64,000 nucleotides of DNA from Chrysaora quinquecirrha (GCA_014526335.1 JACTAT010000021.1:1658690-1722689), one strand, 5' to 3'; shown: positions 24,366 to 36,825, counted from the stretch's first letter. Numbers and translations are program-made. Notes: generated by a model not told the origin, from the letters alone.

Positions 24366-25900
24366 TCTATCTACCCTTCTATGCCCTTACCCTTCTCTCT
24401 ATTCAACCTCCCTCTATCATCATCCTTTCCTCTATACTCTTATTATCCTAATCAAATCCTTCATCTAATTATGCTATGTCTATAGCCAATAATGTAAACA
24501 TTTCTAATCAATGTAAATTAAATTACTCATAATTATGAATCTTGTATTAATTGTAATTTTAAACTTTAATTTATAATTTTATAATATATTTGATATTTAT
24601 ATACTTATATTTAATACTTATTATCATAATAATTGTTAATTAATTAACTATTTTTAGTATTACTTAACTAATGAATTTATTATAAGTTATTATAAATATG
24701 ATTATTACTATTCATTATCTTGATGATGTTTAGATATTATATTGAATATTATTATCAGTATACGTTTGATAATATGTTAATTATTGCATTTAAATTTCTC
24801 TGATTTTAATATTTAGCTATACTTTTATAAGAATTTACTATACTAATTTGATATATTTTATCATTAACTTGGAATTTCACTATGCTATTCATTCCTTAAT
24901 TGTACTTTGTTAACATTTCATAATATATGAAATTAATATTTGCCTAGATTTCCTTTAGCTATGATTCAGACTTGTATTCTATTTGATTCATTTTCACTGT
25001 AATTCAAGCTAAGCATTAACTATTTATATTTCGAATTCAATGTATATATTCAATATTACGATTTGGATTTAATTTTTGCATTGACTTGATTTTCATTGGC
25101 TTTGAATTGTTTATCTGTATTTACTATTTACCACTATTAGATCTCTATGAGTAATATCTTAATACATATTAGCTGATTTGTGATTTACCTTATTGTAATG
25201 ATTTATCATCTAATTTGTAATTAATTTAAGATTATTTTATGAGCTATGACATTGCGATTTAGCATCTATTTTGAAATTTTTTATTTGATTATTTATATAT
25301 AATTGAATATTTACATTGCATGATTGATATTAATTTGCATTATTTCTATTAGAATGTTCTTAACATTTAGCTGCTTAGAATATACTTGGATTTAGATCAT
25401 TTGAATGTATATTTAACTTTTGCATTACTAATTTAGAGTTATTCTTTGGCTTTCTGTAAAATTTTTAAATCAGATTAGATTCATATTTTAAACTTTAGAT
25501 GTATTTAACTATTATATTCCTTTCTTAGATTAATGAGCTTATCATTGAGACTGTATTTTGCATATTTTACAACTTTAAATGTTAGCATTTATTTTCGCTA
25601 AATCTTACACTTTTTCATTAAATTCTCGATTTAATTTTAGCATTGTAAATTTCATAAATTGATTTGGCTTATTTACTGTTTACATTTTGGATCATTTGAT
25701 TTCATTTGAAGATTAACTTATTGCATCTGAGTTTTTAAATGATTAAAACTGATTTCCCGTTGTTTGAGGTAAGATTTTAAAATTCTTTTCCCAAATAAAA
25801 CCTTTTCTTTTCAAGCTAAAACTTTTATTTTAGAAAATTTTCAATAAACTTATGGCCTTTTATTACGATGCATGAATACATGACTTTATCACGTTTATCT
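24366..25900. other. AT-rich spacer, no gene seen
   Basis: Very AT-rich sequence with a short pyrimidine-rich junction (24366-24470) against the satellite. No open frame, splice-linked coding stretch or RNA gene was recognised on either strand. The missing C-terminal exons of the POMT2-like gene were searched for here and not found. Confidence 0.6.
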
Positions 25901-26089
25901 GCAAAATAGAAAATTAAGCAATTATAATAAATATACAGTCCGAAACATTCAGGAGGCTGCTTGCAAAACAATCAAAGATCTATCGGTTAAACATTTGAGA
26001 TCGAGACCAGCTCTAGCATCATTGGCCTTACCCTGTCGTAAAAATTACTTTGACAAACAGAGGCAGAGTTAGCGACGCAATGTCATTGA

Positions 26090-26575
26090 AAAAGGAAAAA
26101 AAGACTGCTGGTTACGTTACAACAAAAAAACGATTGAGCAGCAATGTTTGATCGTTTGACCCTGATCTTAGACCCTGGACAAACGATCAAACATTGTTGG
26201 TCAAGCATTTGGATTTACTAATCAAGCAAAATGCTTGGCTGTTTAGCCACACCACAAAACATTGCTCGTCAAACATTTTTTTGCTTGATAAAAGCAAAAA
26301 GTTCTTTGAAGTTTTCAAAAACATTGCTGAGCGAAATCTGCTTGTCAAGCAATGTTTCGTGACATGCCCAAACGATCAAACATTGCTTGCAATGCAAATC
26401 TTCAATGGTTGACTAGAATTGTTTGATCGTTTACCAGGACCTAATAAAGCCAATGTTTGAAGAGCAACGTGTTGTAATATGGCCAAGGATCAAGCATTGC
26501 TTGTAAAACAAATCTCAAATGTTTGACCAACAATGTTTGATCGTTTGGCAGCTTTATTTGATACAGAGATGAAAA
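26090..26575. repeat. Dispersed GATCAAACATTG-type repeat, copy 2, with a perfect dyad
   Basis: Contains many direct and inverted copies of CAAACGATCAAACATTG. At 26144-26198 one copy and its exact reverse complement face each other across about 21 bp. It shares motifs and the GGACCTAATA-like end with 1185-1400. The open frame at 26194-26412 is composed of these repeats and is not credited. Confidence 0.6.
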
Positions 26576-26733
26576 AGATAGATTAACAAAACTTATCAAT
26601 GCTTATTATTAGTTTTTAGGAAACAAATATATATATTCTCTAGAAGATGAGAGAATTGGGTGTAGTAATCAAGGAATAGGCGATATAGTAAATAATTGAG
26701 AATGCAAAGATAAATAAACAAATCAACAAAGCA

Positions 26734-29700
26734 CTAACTTTTATCTTCTTTTTCATAAATGTATCCTCTTTGTTCTCTAACAGCATGGTATAAATAAACA
26801 GCAACAAAAACAAAAAACAATCCACATATGCCCCACCATATCACCTGAACAAAAACATACAATAAACAATCAAATATAAAAAGGGATCGGTTTAAGATAA
26901 AATTTTAAGTCAAATAGTAGATAAAATAATGAAAATAAAGCTTACAGGATTTCCAAGTAGATATATTCTGTAGTCGCCTCCAGAGAACACTTGACCCTGG
27001 AAAGATAATTATATCATCTACAAACTGCGAAAGGCACTATCTTAAAGAGCAGAGAACATAGACAAACGAAAGCGGCTAGACGCTTTGGAAAGTAATAATT
27101 TCAACATAAATTCTCTCGGTTTAACTAACTCTAGACGCAAGGAAGATTTTTCAGGCTCCCTTTAGAATTTATTTTACAGAGAACTAACTTTCCAAAAGAT
27201 GGGACATTGTTGCTCAACGTTTTTATACAGGGAATGATTGGTCATTTGCCTACGTCACAAGACATTGCTATACAAGCAGAACTGGTTAGCAATAGTATCA
27301 GTGTGTGTATAACAACATTAAACACAAAGTAATAATAAGTAAAAATAAAAGATAATCGACTTACTCTATAATTAATTGGCCATTGCCAAGGTCTTGATGT
27401 AACTTCTCCTTCCTTTGGTTTAAAACCATTATTTGTCTATGAAAATCAATCAATTAAATCAGTAATTTAAGAAATTATAATGAAGCTGCATTGTTACCTA
27501 GGGGTCTTGCTTGTTCACAAGCCGTCAGATGTTGGATCCAAGCCATGTGGGACATACAAAAGCCTTAAGAATCGTACGAAATACCTCTGTGCTTAGCACT
27601 TGGCATGACAGAGTGAGAATGCGGGTAAGTGGTCGTCAGATTGTCAAAGCATCTCATCAACCATCCCTCTAATTAAGGTCAACCTACTGTGCTTGCTTAC
27701 AAAACTTAAGAAGAACTCAAAAAAGCTAATGAATAGATACCCTGATAAGAATTAGACGTATCGCGTCAGTAAGAAAATGAATGAGTAAAGCAACAGTGAG
27801 AAAAAATAGAAAAACGTATAAATTAACAGGGAAGAAATAGGAATGTTACCTGTGCCATAACAATATGTGATTCATAAACACTTTCAATGAATGATGGCGC
27901 CATTAATTCCATACTTGTTGTTGGAACTAAACAAACCAGGAAGAATTTCAGAAATATCAAACCATGGCAACAAATTTAAACTAAATTAATATCAAGATAG
28001 GTTTCAAAAAATTTGATTGATAAACCAACCTCTGTCATTTACATGCGATTCAATATTCCAAGTTGTCCCTAGACTGTGTGCAAGTTGATGACAAGCCATT
28101 TCTCGTTGCTCCCAGCCCCTTCAAAAATAAATGAATTTCATCCAAAGAAATATATTAACCAGCTTTATTAGACCCATTCTCTTCTTCACGCCACTCTTTA
28201 TTTGACTCTATCAAAGTTCTATCTCTAGTTATAGCCCCTCTCTATAAAGGCCCGTTCCATCTGAAGCCCTCCCTCCTATCTAAAAGCCCCTTTCTCTCCT
28301 TTAAGCCTATCTTTACTTTCTATCCTATAAGTCCTCTCTATCAAGACTCCGGTCTTCTTTTAGCCTGTCTCTATTTACGGTCCTTTCTGCTTTTAGTCCC
28401 CTCTATTAAACTTTGCCTATCTTTGAACCCCTTAACTGTTAGGTCCCTCTCTCTTCGAGGGTCTTCCTCTTTATAAAACCACATCCCTCCTTTAAGCTCC
28501 TCTCTTTCTAGCACCTCTCTCTTTTTTATAACGCCCCGGCCCCCGGCAGCTTAAAAGAGCTTTTAAGTTTAGATAAAATAGACAACAGAGACTCATACCA
28601 TTTCGGCAATGTCTTGTCAGTTTCACCCAGAGCACATCCAGTGTTTACATGAATTAATTTGAAAGTTGTCCTCACGGTTTGAATTCGACCATCTTCTCCT
28701 CCATGTGAAACAACAACAAATCTCCAATCATCATTACCATCGCCATTGCCTTCCTAAAATTATAAAAAAATTTACAATTCTATATAAAAAGTAGCTATCA
28801 ATGGATTGAAAAACAAAAATAAATACGCCTACAATAAACACTAGGATACCTCGCCATAGCCAGAAACTTGTAAAAGATTCGGAGATAATGGTGCTTTTTC
28901 GTTGTGACTATGAAGATTTCTTCTAGTCCTACAATTAGAGGAAAAAGATCACTTGTTGGGATGATTATCAGCTGAAAACAATTGGGAGATCTTGAAAATC
29001 ACTGTATAATGCCTCAAAAAGCAGCCGTAATAACGGACTAACTATTAAATACTCAGATGTCGATCAACATTAACCAACGTGTATCGATATATGTCAATAT
29101 GGATGGTGCTAAAGAAGGCTCAACATAGCCGAAATACAAAACGTAAACGAAAGGAGAGCCTTGGGCTGTATGACTGTGAAAAATATTTGGCGATTTTAAT
29201 GAGCTCTATAGCTCAGTGGAAACGTCGTTGGCTCTCTAGTCATGCAGTCCAGGTTCGAATCCCGTCTATTGTGGTATGCCACTTATGGAAAAATCTGTCC
29301 TTGTGTTTGCCATTCATCATAAATATCAACATTAACAAAATAGAAAACAGGAAAAAGCATTCAAGAATAAAAACAGTTATTGAAACCTTGAAACCTATCG
29401 ATTATAAGCAGACTATTCTTGACAATTAAAAAAGATAGAATTAAAGAATAAAACCTTCTATAAATCGTAGCCATTGTCAGTTAATGCCATCAATACTATC
29501 ACAGGATTTATCTCGAGCTCAAGACTGAAGATCTTAGAATGCAAGATGGACTTAAGAAAACTTACGCCAACATGTTCGATTCGTACTATATCTCCGTCTC
29601 TAACATACTGTAAAGGTGCTGTAGGATCTGATAAGAAATTCAAAGATAAAAATAGTAAAATATTAAAATTAATTAATAGAAGCAAATTATGATAGCAATA

Positions 29701-32700
29701 AGAAATACTATAATCTCACCAAAGAGATCATTTGAAGGCTTTTTAATCAACCAATCATTATTAGGATCTTTATGTGAATAACCAGTAATCTAAAACAAAG
29801 TAAGTTGGCATTAAAATCATTTCAACACTGGCATAGATTTATCCACAAGTGGCATACCACAATTGATAGGATTCGAATCTGAAGTACACGATCAGAGAGC
29901 AAACGACGGTTTCTTTGAGCAAAACACCTTATGAAATCGTCGAGAAACTTTCTAAGAGACAGCCCAAGGCTCTCCTCCCGCTTTGCTTAGTGTTTGGGCT
30001 ATGTTAAGCCTTCCTCATTACCATACATATCTATATATATTTTTCACGAGTGGCAAACAGTAGAATGGCTTTTTCCACGAGTGGCATACCACAGTTGGTC
30101 ATTCATCCTTAAACAACATTATTTTAGCATTATTATATAAAGGATTGATACAAATATAAATAACAAAAGTTTGAAAAACCTGTTGTTGCTCTGGTGGGTG
30201 TTCTTTAGGATATAAATGTTGATGAGAATGAAGTAATGTCCCTCCTGGTTTACTGTTTTTAATTGTTACAATTGAACCATATGCCAAATCTAAAAAAAAA
30301 ATAGAAATCATATCAAACAGACAGATATTGCAGCCAATATCCATGAGGTGCTGGTTAACTGTAATAAATCCTTCATTTAGATTATCATCATCACATCGTC
30401 AGTTAAATATTCTAATATACATTAAGGGTATTGGCGTAAACTGTTAAGTACTTTCTCGTTTATCTACCCTATTTTAGCATCTACACTCAAACTTAGGCTG
30501 CTACCTTCTGGGAAGTCCGTTTAGTCTACCCCGTTTTACACCCCATCTTCACACCCCTGTACATGTCTAAAGAAACAGCCTCCATGGTGGGTCTTCATTG
30601 TTATTCACTGCAGAAATCTCATCGTAAGATTAATCACCATTAGCTCTCCATTATCATATTAACAAGTGCTCATTATAAAGTTTTAACAGATTGCTATTAG
30701 GTCCTTCCAAGTTCGTCTTCACTGTGCAGTATCTCTATTTTGCTACAAGGCAATGTGTCTCTAGGTTAGGCACCTTGTAATTATGCCCTTAAAACTATTC
30801 AGGGATCTACCCAGGGTCCTCTCTTATTCTCTCACACAATGAAGGAGAAATGCCCATTCAGCCAACTCTTTCGCACTTAATGTTAAAACATACAATAAAA
30901 ATTCCACTCCTGCTGCCTCCAAGTCGTTACACTAACGAATAAAGTACAGCATAAAATAGTTATTAATTTGCTTGAAATAAATTCAGCTAATTGGAATTTT
31001 ACCTTTAGGAAACGTGGCTTTGTAAAGAGCGCTTCCTTGTAATGTTGATTGAAACCTGGTGCTAAAGAAACCATCTCCAGGGCCACTGGAAATAAAGAAA
31101 GAAATTAGTCGTATAAGACATACTTCAATGAAAGAAGTAAAAATACATGAAAAGATTGTGATAATAAGAAGAAAATTGATGCAAAATACCTGAGTGGTAA
31201 TGCTTGGAAATGAATCGCAAAGAAAAATAAATAAGTTAAAATTGGTAAGATGATTAATCCAAGAACTCTCGCTGCAAAATGCTGTCCAATTACAAACTGA
31301 AAGAAAAACACAAAAAATTAATGACTAATTGTTCAATCCTCTTGGTGTTATTATAAATAACGGAAACTTCGATTTTGATAAGAAAGCCTTCAAGAAATTT
31401 TAACCATAATTTTGCCCAATAAAAGAAAGCATTACAGATTTACGAGAAATGATTCCTATAAAAAAGAGTTTATTTGAATTTAGAAAAATAGAAATGACTA
31501 ACCAAAGAGAGTGAAAGATCTCCCAATAAATCCCAAAGTTGTTTTAATGTTACCAATCCAGCCAGAAGAATCACAAACAATCCAACCCATTTCACACTGA
31601 AAGAAAAAGCATCTTTAATTAAAGGTTCTATTTAATGCATTATAAACAGACCGAATGCAATTAAAATAATCCAAAAGTAGTCCTCATCTTTCAATTTTCT
31701 TATCTATTCGTCAATTAGCTTTAGTTTTTTATAAAAAATTGCAGGCATTAATATTAAAAACAAACAAACAATATATCATGTATAATATATTATTCACGAA
31801 GCTTTTCGTTCATGTAGAGCATCCTCAGGTGTAAAAATTTAGGCACCAACAATGCGCCTCTATGATGTACATACTTTGGAGCGTGCAGTAAGCTTACCAA
31901 ATGAAATGCAAAACTCAGTGATAATATGTTCGATATCTGATAACGATAACTTTTGTCTTTAATGTCTTATTCAGTGTTACAACCGTCTTATCTTGTTTTT
32001 TACACCTGAGGATGTTCTACATGAACGAAAAGCTTCGTGAATCATATATTATACATGATATATTGTTTGTTTGTTTTTAATAGCTTTAGTTTCGGGAGTA
32101 CATAAGCACTTAAACGAGAGAGAAAAAGCTGGAGCATGACGCATCGTGTTCTCTTAAGATCTAGAAATGCATTAACTTCTGTGGGCTCTCGTCTCTGCAA
32201 GGTCTACATTCGTGGACTGTCAAATAAAGTTATTTCGCTTTCAGAGCTGGCATTTGCTGCGATGCTGAGAACAGCAGTAGATGAAGGTGAAATTGTTTTA
32301 GAATAGGAAGGGGTCCACATGAACTGTGCAGTTAATTCATTAATTTCAATATTAACGTAACCTTTAGTTAATGACGGTCAATCAATAAAGTCGGCCTATG
32401 TATCCACTTCTCATGTATAAGGTCTCTTACTATACTACAGTTAGCAAGTCAAATGAATGTTCAGAGTTATTGATATCAACTCCTACCTGAATGTGCATGC
32501 GAGAAAGTAGCCAGTACAAAACATCCAACCCCACCAATCAACTGAAAATGGGCTGAAAAATAAACATAAACATGAATGGCAAACAAAATAAACATTAATG
32601 AATATTGTAATAAAAATAACAGATTATAAAAGAGGCGAAAAATATGTTCCTTAAAAAGTCTATTAAGCCCATTTCGTTCTGCCCCATATTGCGTCTTCTT

Positions 32701-35700
32701 TCTAGTCTTAAGTCTTAAGTCTGAAGCTCCCCTCTTGCCCAAAAAAAATTGAAACAAGCCCCATTTTAAGCGCCTCTATGATTTACATACTTTGGAGCGT
32801 GCAGTAAGCTAACCAAATGAAATGCAAAACTCAGTGATAATGTGTTCGATATCTGATAACGATAACTTTTGTCCTTGACGTCTTATTCAGTGTTACAACC
32901 GTCTTATCTTGTTCGTCTTAATAACTACAACCATACTTTCAACTGGCAAAAACTGAGTATATTGTAGTCTTTATGAAGGCACCTCTCTAGTATATAGCCC
33001 TCACAAATATTTCCAAAATTGAATGATCTATGAATGAATGGGACTTGATAGAGCTTTTACAGTTATTTATGTATCGACAGCAAAGTGTATTAAATGATTA
33101 CAAGATATTTGAATAAGGGTTACTTACTAATTCGACCAGCTTTCGAATTTAGCAAGACTGAAGACTGACATCATCATAAAAAACATGAGAATTGGGTCAA
33201 GTAGAATGTATTGTGAAAGTGTTAGATGGCCAGTATCTAGAAACAAGGATATTAAATATTGTTAGATTAACATGAACTGCAAGTGCTACAATGATTCAAA
33301 TATTTTTTACGATTTTGTAATGTTTGCTGCAATAATGTGCTTCAGTGATTAATGCATTAATTTAGTAAGCATTCTTATTTCGAGTTGCTCACCAAAGCCA
33401 ACCTATTTGATCATCTAGTTCTGCAAAGCAGGTTGCGAGTTTTCAACAAATTGCTTCAAAGCACAAATGTTATCTAGGAGCTGAAACATGAAAATCCTGC
33501 ATTGTTCCACGAGAAGTACAAGAAAATGCTGGTAAGAGTAAACTGAATTTTTTGCTTACCGAATATGATTAAAGCAGCAGCCAAGAGGGATGCTGGCAAT
33601 GATTTCGTCATTTCATAAACGGTAAGAAAAGCAAGTGGAATACAGAAGCCACCAAGCAATGCGCAAAACTACAAAAGAATGAGGCCATTATCAGATTAAC
33701 TGACACAATAGATGTGGCTCAAAATGTGACAAAAAAGCAAAGCTGGAGGGCAGCTCTGGGCTGTACGACTTTCAGAGTTACTCGGTGGTTTCATTGAGCT
33801 CAGTGGAAATGTTGTTGGATCTCTGATCATGCAGTCAAGGTTTGAACAATCTATTATTGTAGATTTGTGGAAAAATCTAAAAATCTAACAAACTTAACAA
33901 AAAACAAAAATTACTAAAAAGAGTGATGAAATTACGGCATGGAATAACAAACTTACAACTCTCATTCCAACATATTTTTCCTCTCCATAAGTGTCACCAG
34001 GTTTTTCAAATGGAAATCCACCCCCATACCCTGACATCCAGCCGGCCAATGCAAGTAACATCTGAAATTAAAGATTTCATGCAATTAAAAAATCCATCAA
34101 ATTTCATTCCTAGTAATCCCCTTTCCCCTAAAAGAACAGCAAAAGTTAAAAGACTTTTCAAACTTCTTTTGATTGACAAGACCCTAGGCTTATCAAATTT
34201 TCCCCTAAGGGTTTGCTGCACCCCATGAATAACCTATCAGTGATGACCCAAGAGAAAGAACATGGGTTTTGGCATTACTTATGATCCATGCAGAGATATG
34301 ATAACGATAAGTGAGTGGCAAAAATCAACAAATAATGGACTATCTATTGTAAGACAGATGTTTATTTCGAAGTTCATTGTTGGACAGGTGTAAATGATTG
34401 GCAGTTGATCTACAGAGACAATTACAGAAAAGATGGAATTGGCAGGAAATTGCTCATAATGCATTGAGTATTGAGCATTGAATTCCTACAGGATTACTCT
34501 AGCTCTGAAGTCTGAAGCAAATGAAACTTGGCCAAACGCCCCCAGATGCCATTTCTCCATAATTGTTTATTGCTTAATACTCCACTCTTACCTTAAGAGA
34601 TTAGTGTTGTGCCTTGAAATTTCCAGGAGAGATGCCAAATGTAGGGCATGTGCACCTACCTGGTATTTTAACACCAAGAGGACTATATAGGCACAGAGAG
34701 ATTTTACCCAATCTAGATCAGGAATGTGTCCTACTCCTAATAGTTATGACATCCAAATAGTTAATGGCATGTAAATGTTTAAACATACAATATAGCAAAG
34801 AATACCTTTCCTAATGGTGGATGTACATCAAAGAAGAATGTTCCATTAAGATAATAATTTGCAAACTTTCCAAAATGAGTTTCATCCCAGCTGAAAACAA
34901 AATATAACATTTTAGTCATAAATGTATTTTTAGTTACAACAATAATGCTGCAGTATAAAACACAAGTGTCAAAAATGGCAGGTGAATGCAAGGACATGTG
35001 AATTATTTATACCACACTTGATAAATCTTCAGTTGAAATGAAGTTTTTAATTTTCTTGTTTTCAACTCTCTCAGCTTAAGGAAATTCCTGGTCCCTTTCA
35101 GCATAGGTATAGGAACCTGGGGGAGTAGAGGGGGCAAGGGGGTCTTTTTAAACTGTTTTACTGCTCTATGACAATATTCCCTAAGTTGGACATCATCAAG
35201 GTTCTATGGTCAAGGAACCCCTTTTTCATTGGCCCCTCCACTTTTATGAGGCTATCTTTTGCCCCAACCCAGGGATTTCTTATACTCGGATTCAACTGCA
35301 CAAATCTGAACCAAAAGCTAAACGATGGACACTGAGGTGAGCTAGGGGAGGGAGCATGCTTTAGATCAGTGCAGACTGGACTGACTGCAAAAGCACACTC
35401 TATAACAATAGCAATGATAAAAAATATAGTAAAACTAACAAGCTAGAGCTTATTATTTTTGCTGAAAGCTGCTAACTAAAACCTTCCGTCAAGTCTTACC
35501 AAACTTTTGGAGGATTTTGTATGTCATATAATCTTGAGCCAAGAGCTAAAACCCAGACCAAAGTCACACAAACATAATATCCAACCGTCCTGTTTTTGAA
35601 TTTTGAATTGAAAAAAGATACTTTTCCTAAATATTCATCACTGTTTTCATGTTTTACCAAGTCATTATTATCGCAACATTTCTCATCATTAAGAAACTCG

Positions 35701-36825
35701 TTGTCCAATTGCTTTTTCGTTGAATGTTGTTGGCCCTTCTCCAAACTTAGGCCACTTTCTTCCTTTTGCAAGTTTGACGTGTTCTGTTTGTGATCGCCAT
35801 TGCAACTTTGTTTTCTTGAGTTTAAACAATCTTTGGAAGTTTCATCTTCATTCATTTCAATTTAGTTTTGGATAATAAAGAAATAATATTTTGCTAGGAA
35901 AAGAACAATTCCGCAGCATTCAGAAAAACGTCTGGTCTGCAAACACCTGTGCTTCTGTTGTGAACAGCAACAACAACAGACACGCAGATATCCTGCGTTT
36001 TCTGCAGCGAAATGAAACCATTGGAAACCATTGTATTAACTGAAACCTGCACAATGCAAGATTCAGTATTGTTGGTAGTCACTGTTCATGGTTTATGAAC
36101 AATAGGCTAGTCATTTTTATAAGCAAATTTGGTCGATCGTTTATAGTAAGGTGACTTAACCGTGAGCTTAAGTTTAGGAACTAATACCTGTAGGTATTAA
36201 AACGTATCTTAACAAAAAAGTCGTTTAATCTACCGAAACTCATCGAGGACCTCAATTCAATTGAGTTTTTCGATCAGGGAGGAAGCCGAAAAAGGGCTGC
36301 TTAATAATTGTGCCCCAAGCAGAAAGCCCCTTCTATAGATATAGTATAGCCTAAATTTCCAAGCGAAAACGAGTGTACTGTTCAATCAAAAAAGAGAAAT
36401 CAAAAGCAGAAGTAAACTTCTTACCAAACATGAGTTGGCATATCGACTTGATACAATCGAGTTGAAAACGTCAGGAATAAAACCAAAGTTAAAGAAAGAC
36501 CCAATTGGACAGAAAAATACGATCTCCGATTTCCACCTTTGATTTCCACTTTTCTATTTTCATCGTGATCTTTTATAAGGCTTAGAGATCGAAATTCTCT
36601 AATACAAATTTCTTTCAACCAATTTAATTGTGAATTTCTCAATAATGATCCCAATCTTTCAATGAATTTTCCTTCTTTCCAACTTTTGTCTTCAATTAGT
36701 TTGTTATTTCCATTTATCAAAAGTTTTTTACATTGTCCATTTGTTTCTTTTTGACTTGTGTCATTCATGTGATTATTAGGTTTATTTCTCTTTCTAACTC
36801 CCAAATTTTGCGATTTGTTCTTCAT
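26734..36825 (-). CDS. POMT2: Protein O-mannosyltransferase 2-like (POMT2), C-terminus missing
   Basis: Exons in transcript order: 1a 36425-36825 or 1b 35500-35855, then 34806-34890, 33957-34061, 33560-33668, 33128-33236, 32487-32552, 31503-31596, 31190-31296, 31003-31085, 30180-30289, 29720-29789, 29566-29627, 28850-28927, 28599-28753, 28030-28118, 27850-27926, 27365-27436, 26946-26996, 26734-26844. Family role: transfers mannose from dolichyl-phosphate mannose to Ser/Thr in the ER lumen (dystroglycan pathway), normally with POMT1. Seen: the luminal acidic motif in [30 protein letters not shown], and MIR-type segments [24 protein letters not shown] and [20 protein letters not shown] and the [20 protein letters not shown] context are POMT2-like rather than POMT1-like. 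About 660-677 aa against 750 in human. The frame ends at TAG (26734-26736) after the WW transmembrane start, so the last hydrophobic domain is absent. One junction (29566/28928) is out of phase with canonical splice sites. Confidence 0.88.
28180..28545. repeat. Degenerate CTCTATTAAGCCC array in a POMT2 intron
   Basis: Iterated pyrimidine-rich 15-25 bp pieces (CTCTATAAAGGCCC, TCTAAAAGCCCC, CTTTAAGCC and similar) between exons 28599-28753 and 28030-28118. It resembles the array at 7170-7640. Confidence 0.45.
29083..29310 (+). mobile_element. tRNA-derived SINE, copy 1
   Basis: Has an A-box-like TAGCTCAGTGG (about 29207-29220) and a perfect B box GGTTCGAATCC (about 29251-29262). A conserved leader contains GAGAGCCTTGGGCTGT and a 3' body contains GTGGTATGCCACTT. 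It lies in a POMT2 intron, antisense to the gene. No acceptor stem closes around the boxes, so it is not a tRNA gene. Confidence 0.65.
29835..30100 (-). mobile_element. tRNA-derived SINE, copy 2 plus a 3' fragment
   Basis: The reverse complement matches copy 1 along leader, A/B-box region (ATTCGAATCC) and the GTGGTATGCCACTTGTGG body (29835-30030). A second piece of the 3' body, GTGGCATACCACAGTTGG on the + strand, follows at 30050-30100. Diverged from copy 1. Confidence 0.6.
31753..32082. mobile_element. Foldback MITE-like element with ~83-bp inverted repeats
   Basis: The left arm starts TATTAAAAACAAACAAACAA and runs through CACGAAGCTTTTCGTTCATG to CCTCAGGTGTAAAAA. The right arm is its near-perfect reverse complement. 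A ~145-bp core (31854-31997) lies between them. Located in a POMT2 intron. Confidence 0.8.
32768..32915. repeat. Second copy of the foldback core, without its arms
   Basis: GCGCCTCTATGATTTACATA through CCGTCTTATCTTGTT matches the core at 31854-31997 with few differences and in the same orientation, but the ~83-bp inverted arms are absent. Confidence 0.75.
33735..33885 (+). mobile_element. tRNA-derived SINE, copy 3 (decayed)
   Basis: Shares AGCTCTGGGCTGTACGACT, TTGAGCTCAGTGGAAATGTTG and CATGCAGTCAAGGTTTGAAC with copy 1. The B box is mutated. Located in a POMT2 intron. Confidence 0.55.
35500..35855 (-). CDS. POMT2: POMT2 alternative first coding exon 1b
   Basis: Encodes 118 aa plus two bases: a polar Asn/Glu/Lys-rich cytosolic tail, then a hydrophobic helix and [12 protein letters not shown]. 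It ends TTTG|GTAAGA in the same phase as exon 1a, so it joins the exon at 34890 to give V-C-W-D-E-T-H. Confidence 0.75.
36425..36825 (-). CDS. POMT2: POMT2 alternative first coding exon 1a
   Basis: Encodes 133 aa plus two bases: a long basic tail, a hydrophobic helix and [12 protein letters not shown]. It ends TTTG|GTAAGA with the same phase and residue context as 1b. The tails do not align with each other, but the helix and the R-L-Y motif do. Each exon has its own ATG, so two promoters are likely. Confidence 0.72.

Noticed and set aside
29200..29275. Candidate tRNA gene
   Set aside because: A and B boxes are present, but no closing acceptor stem could be drawn, and two more diverged copies show it is a SINE.
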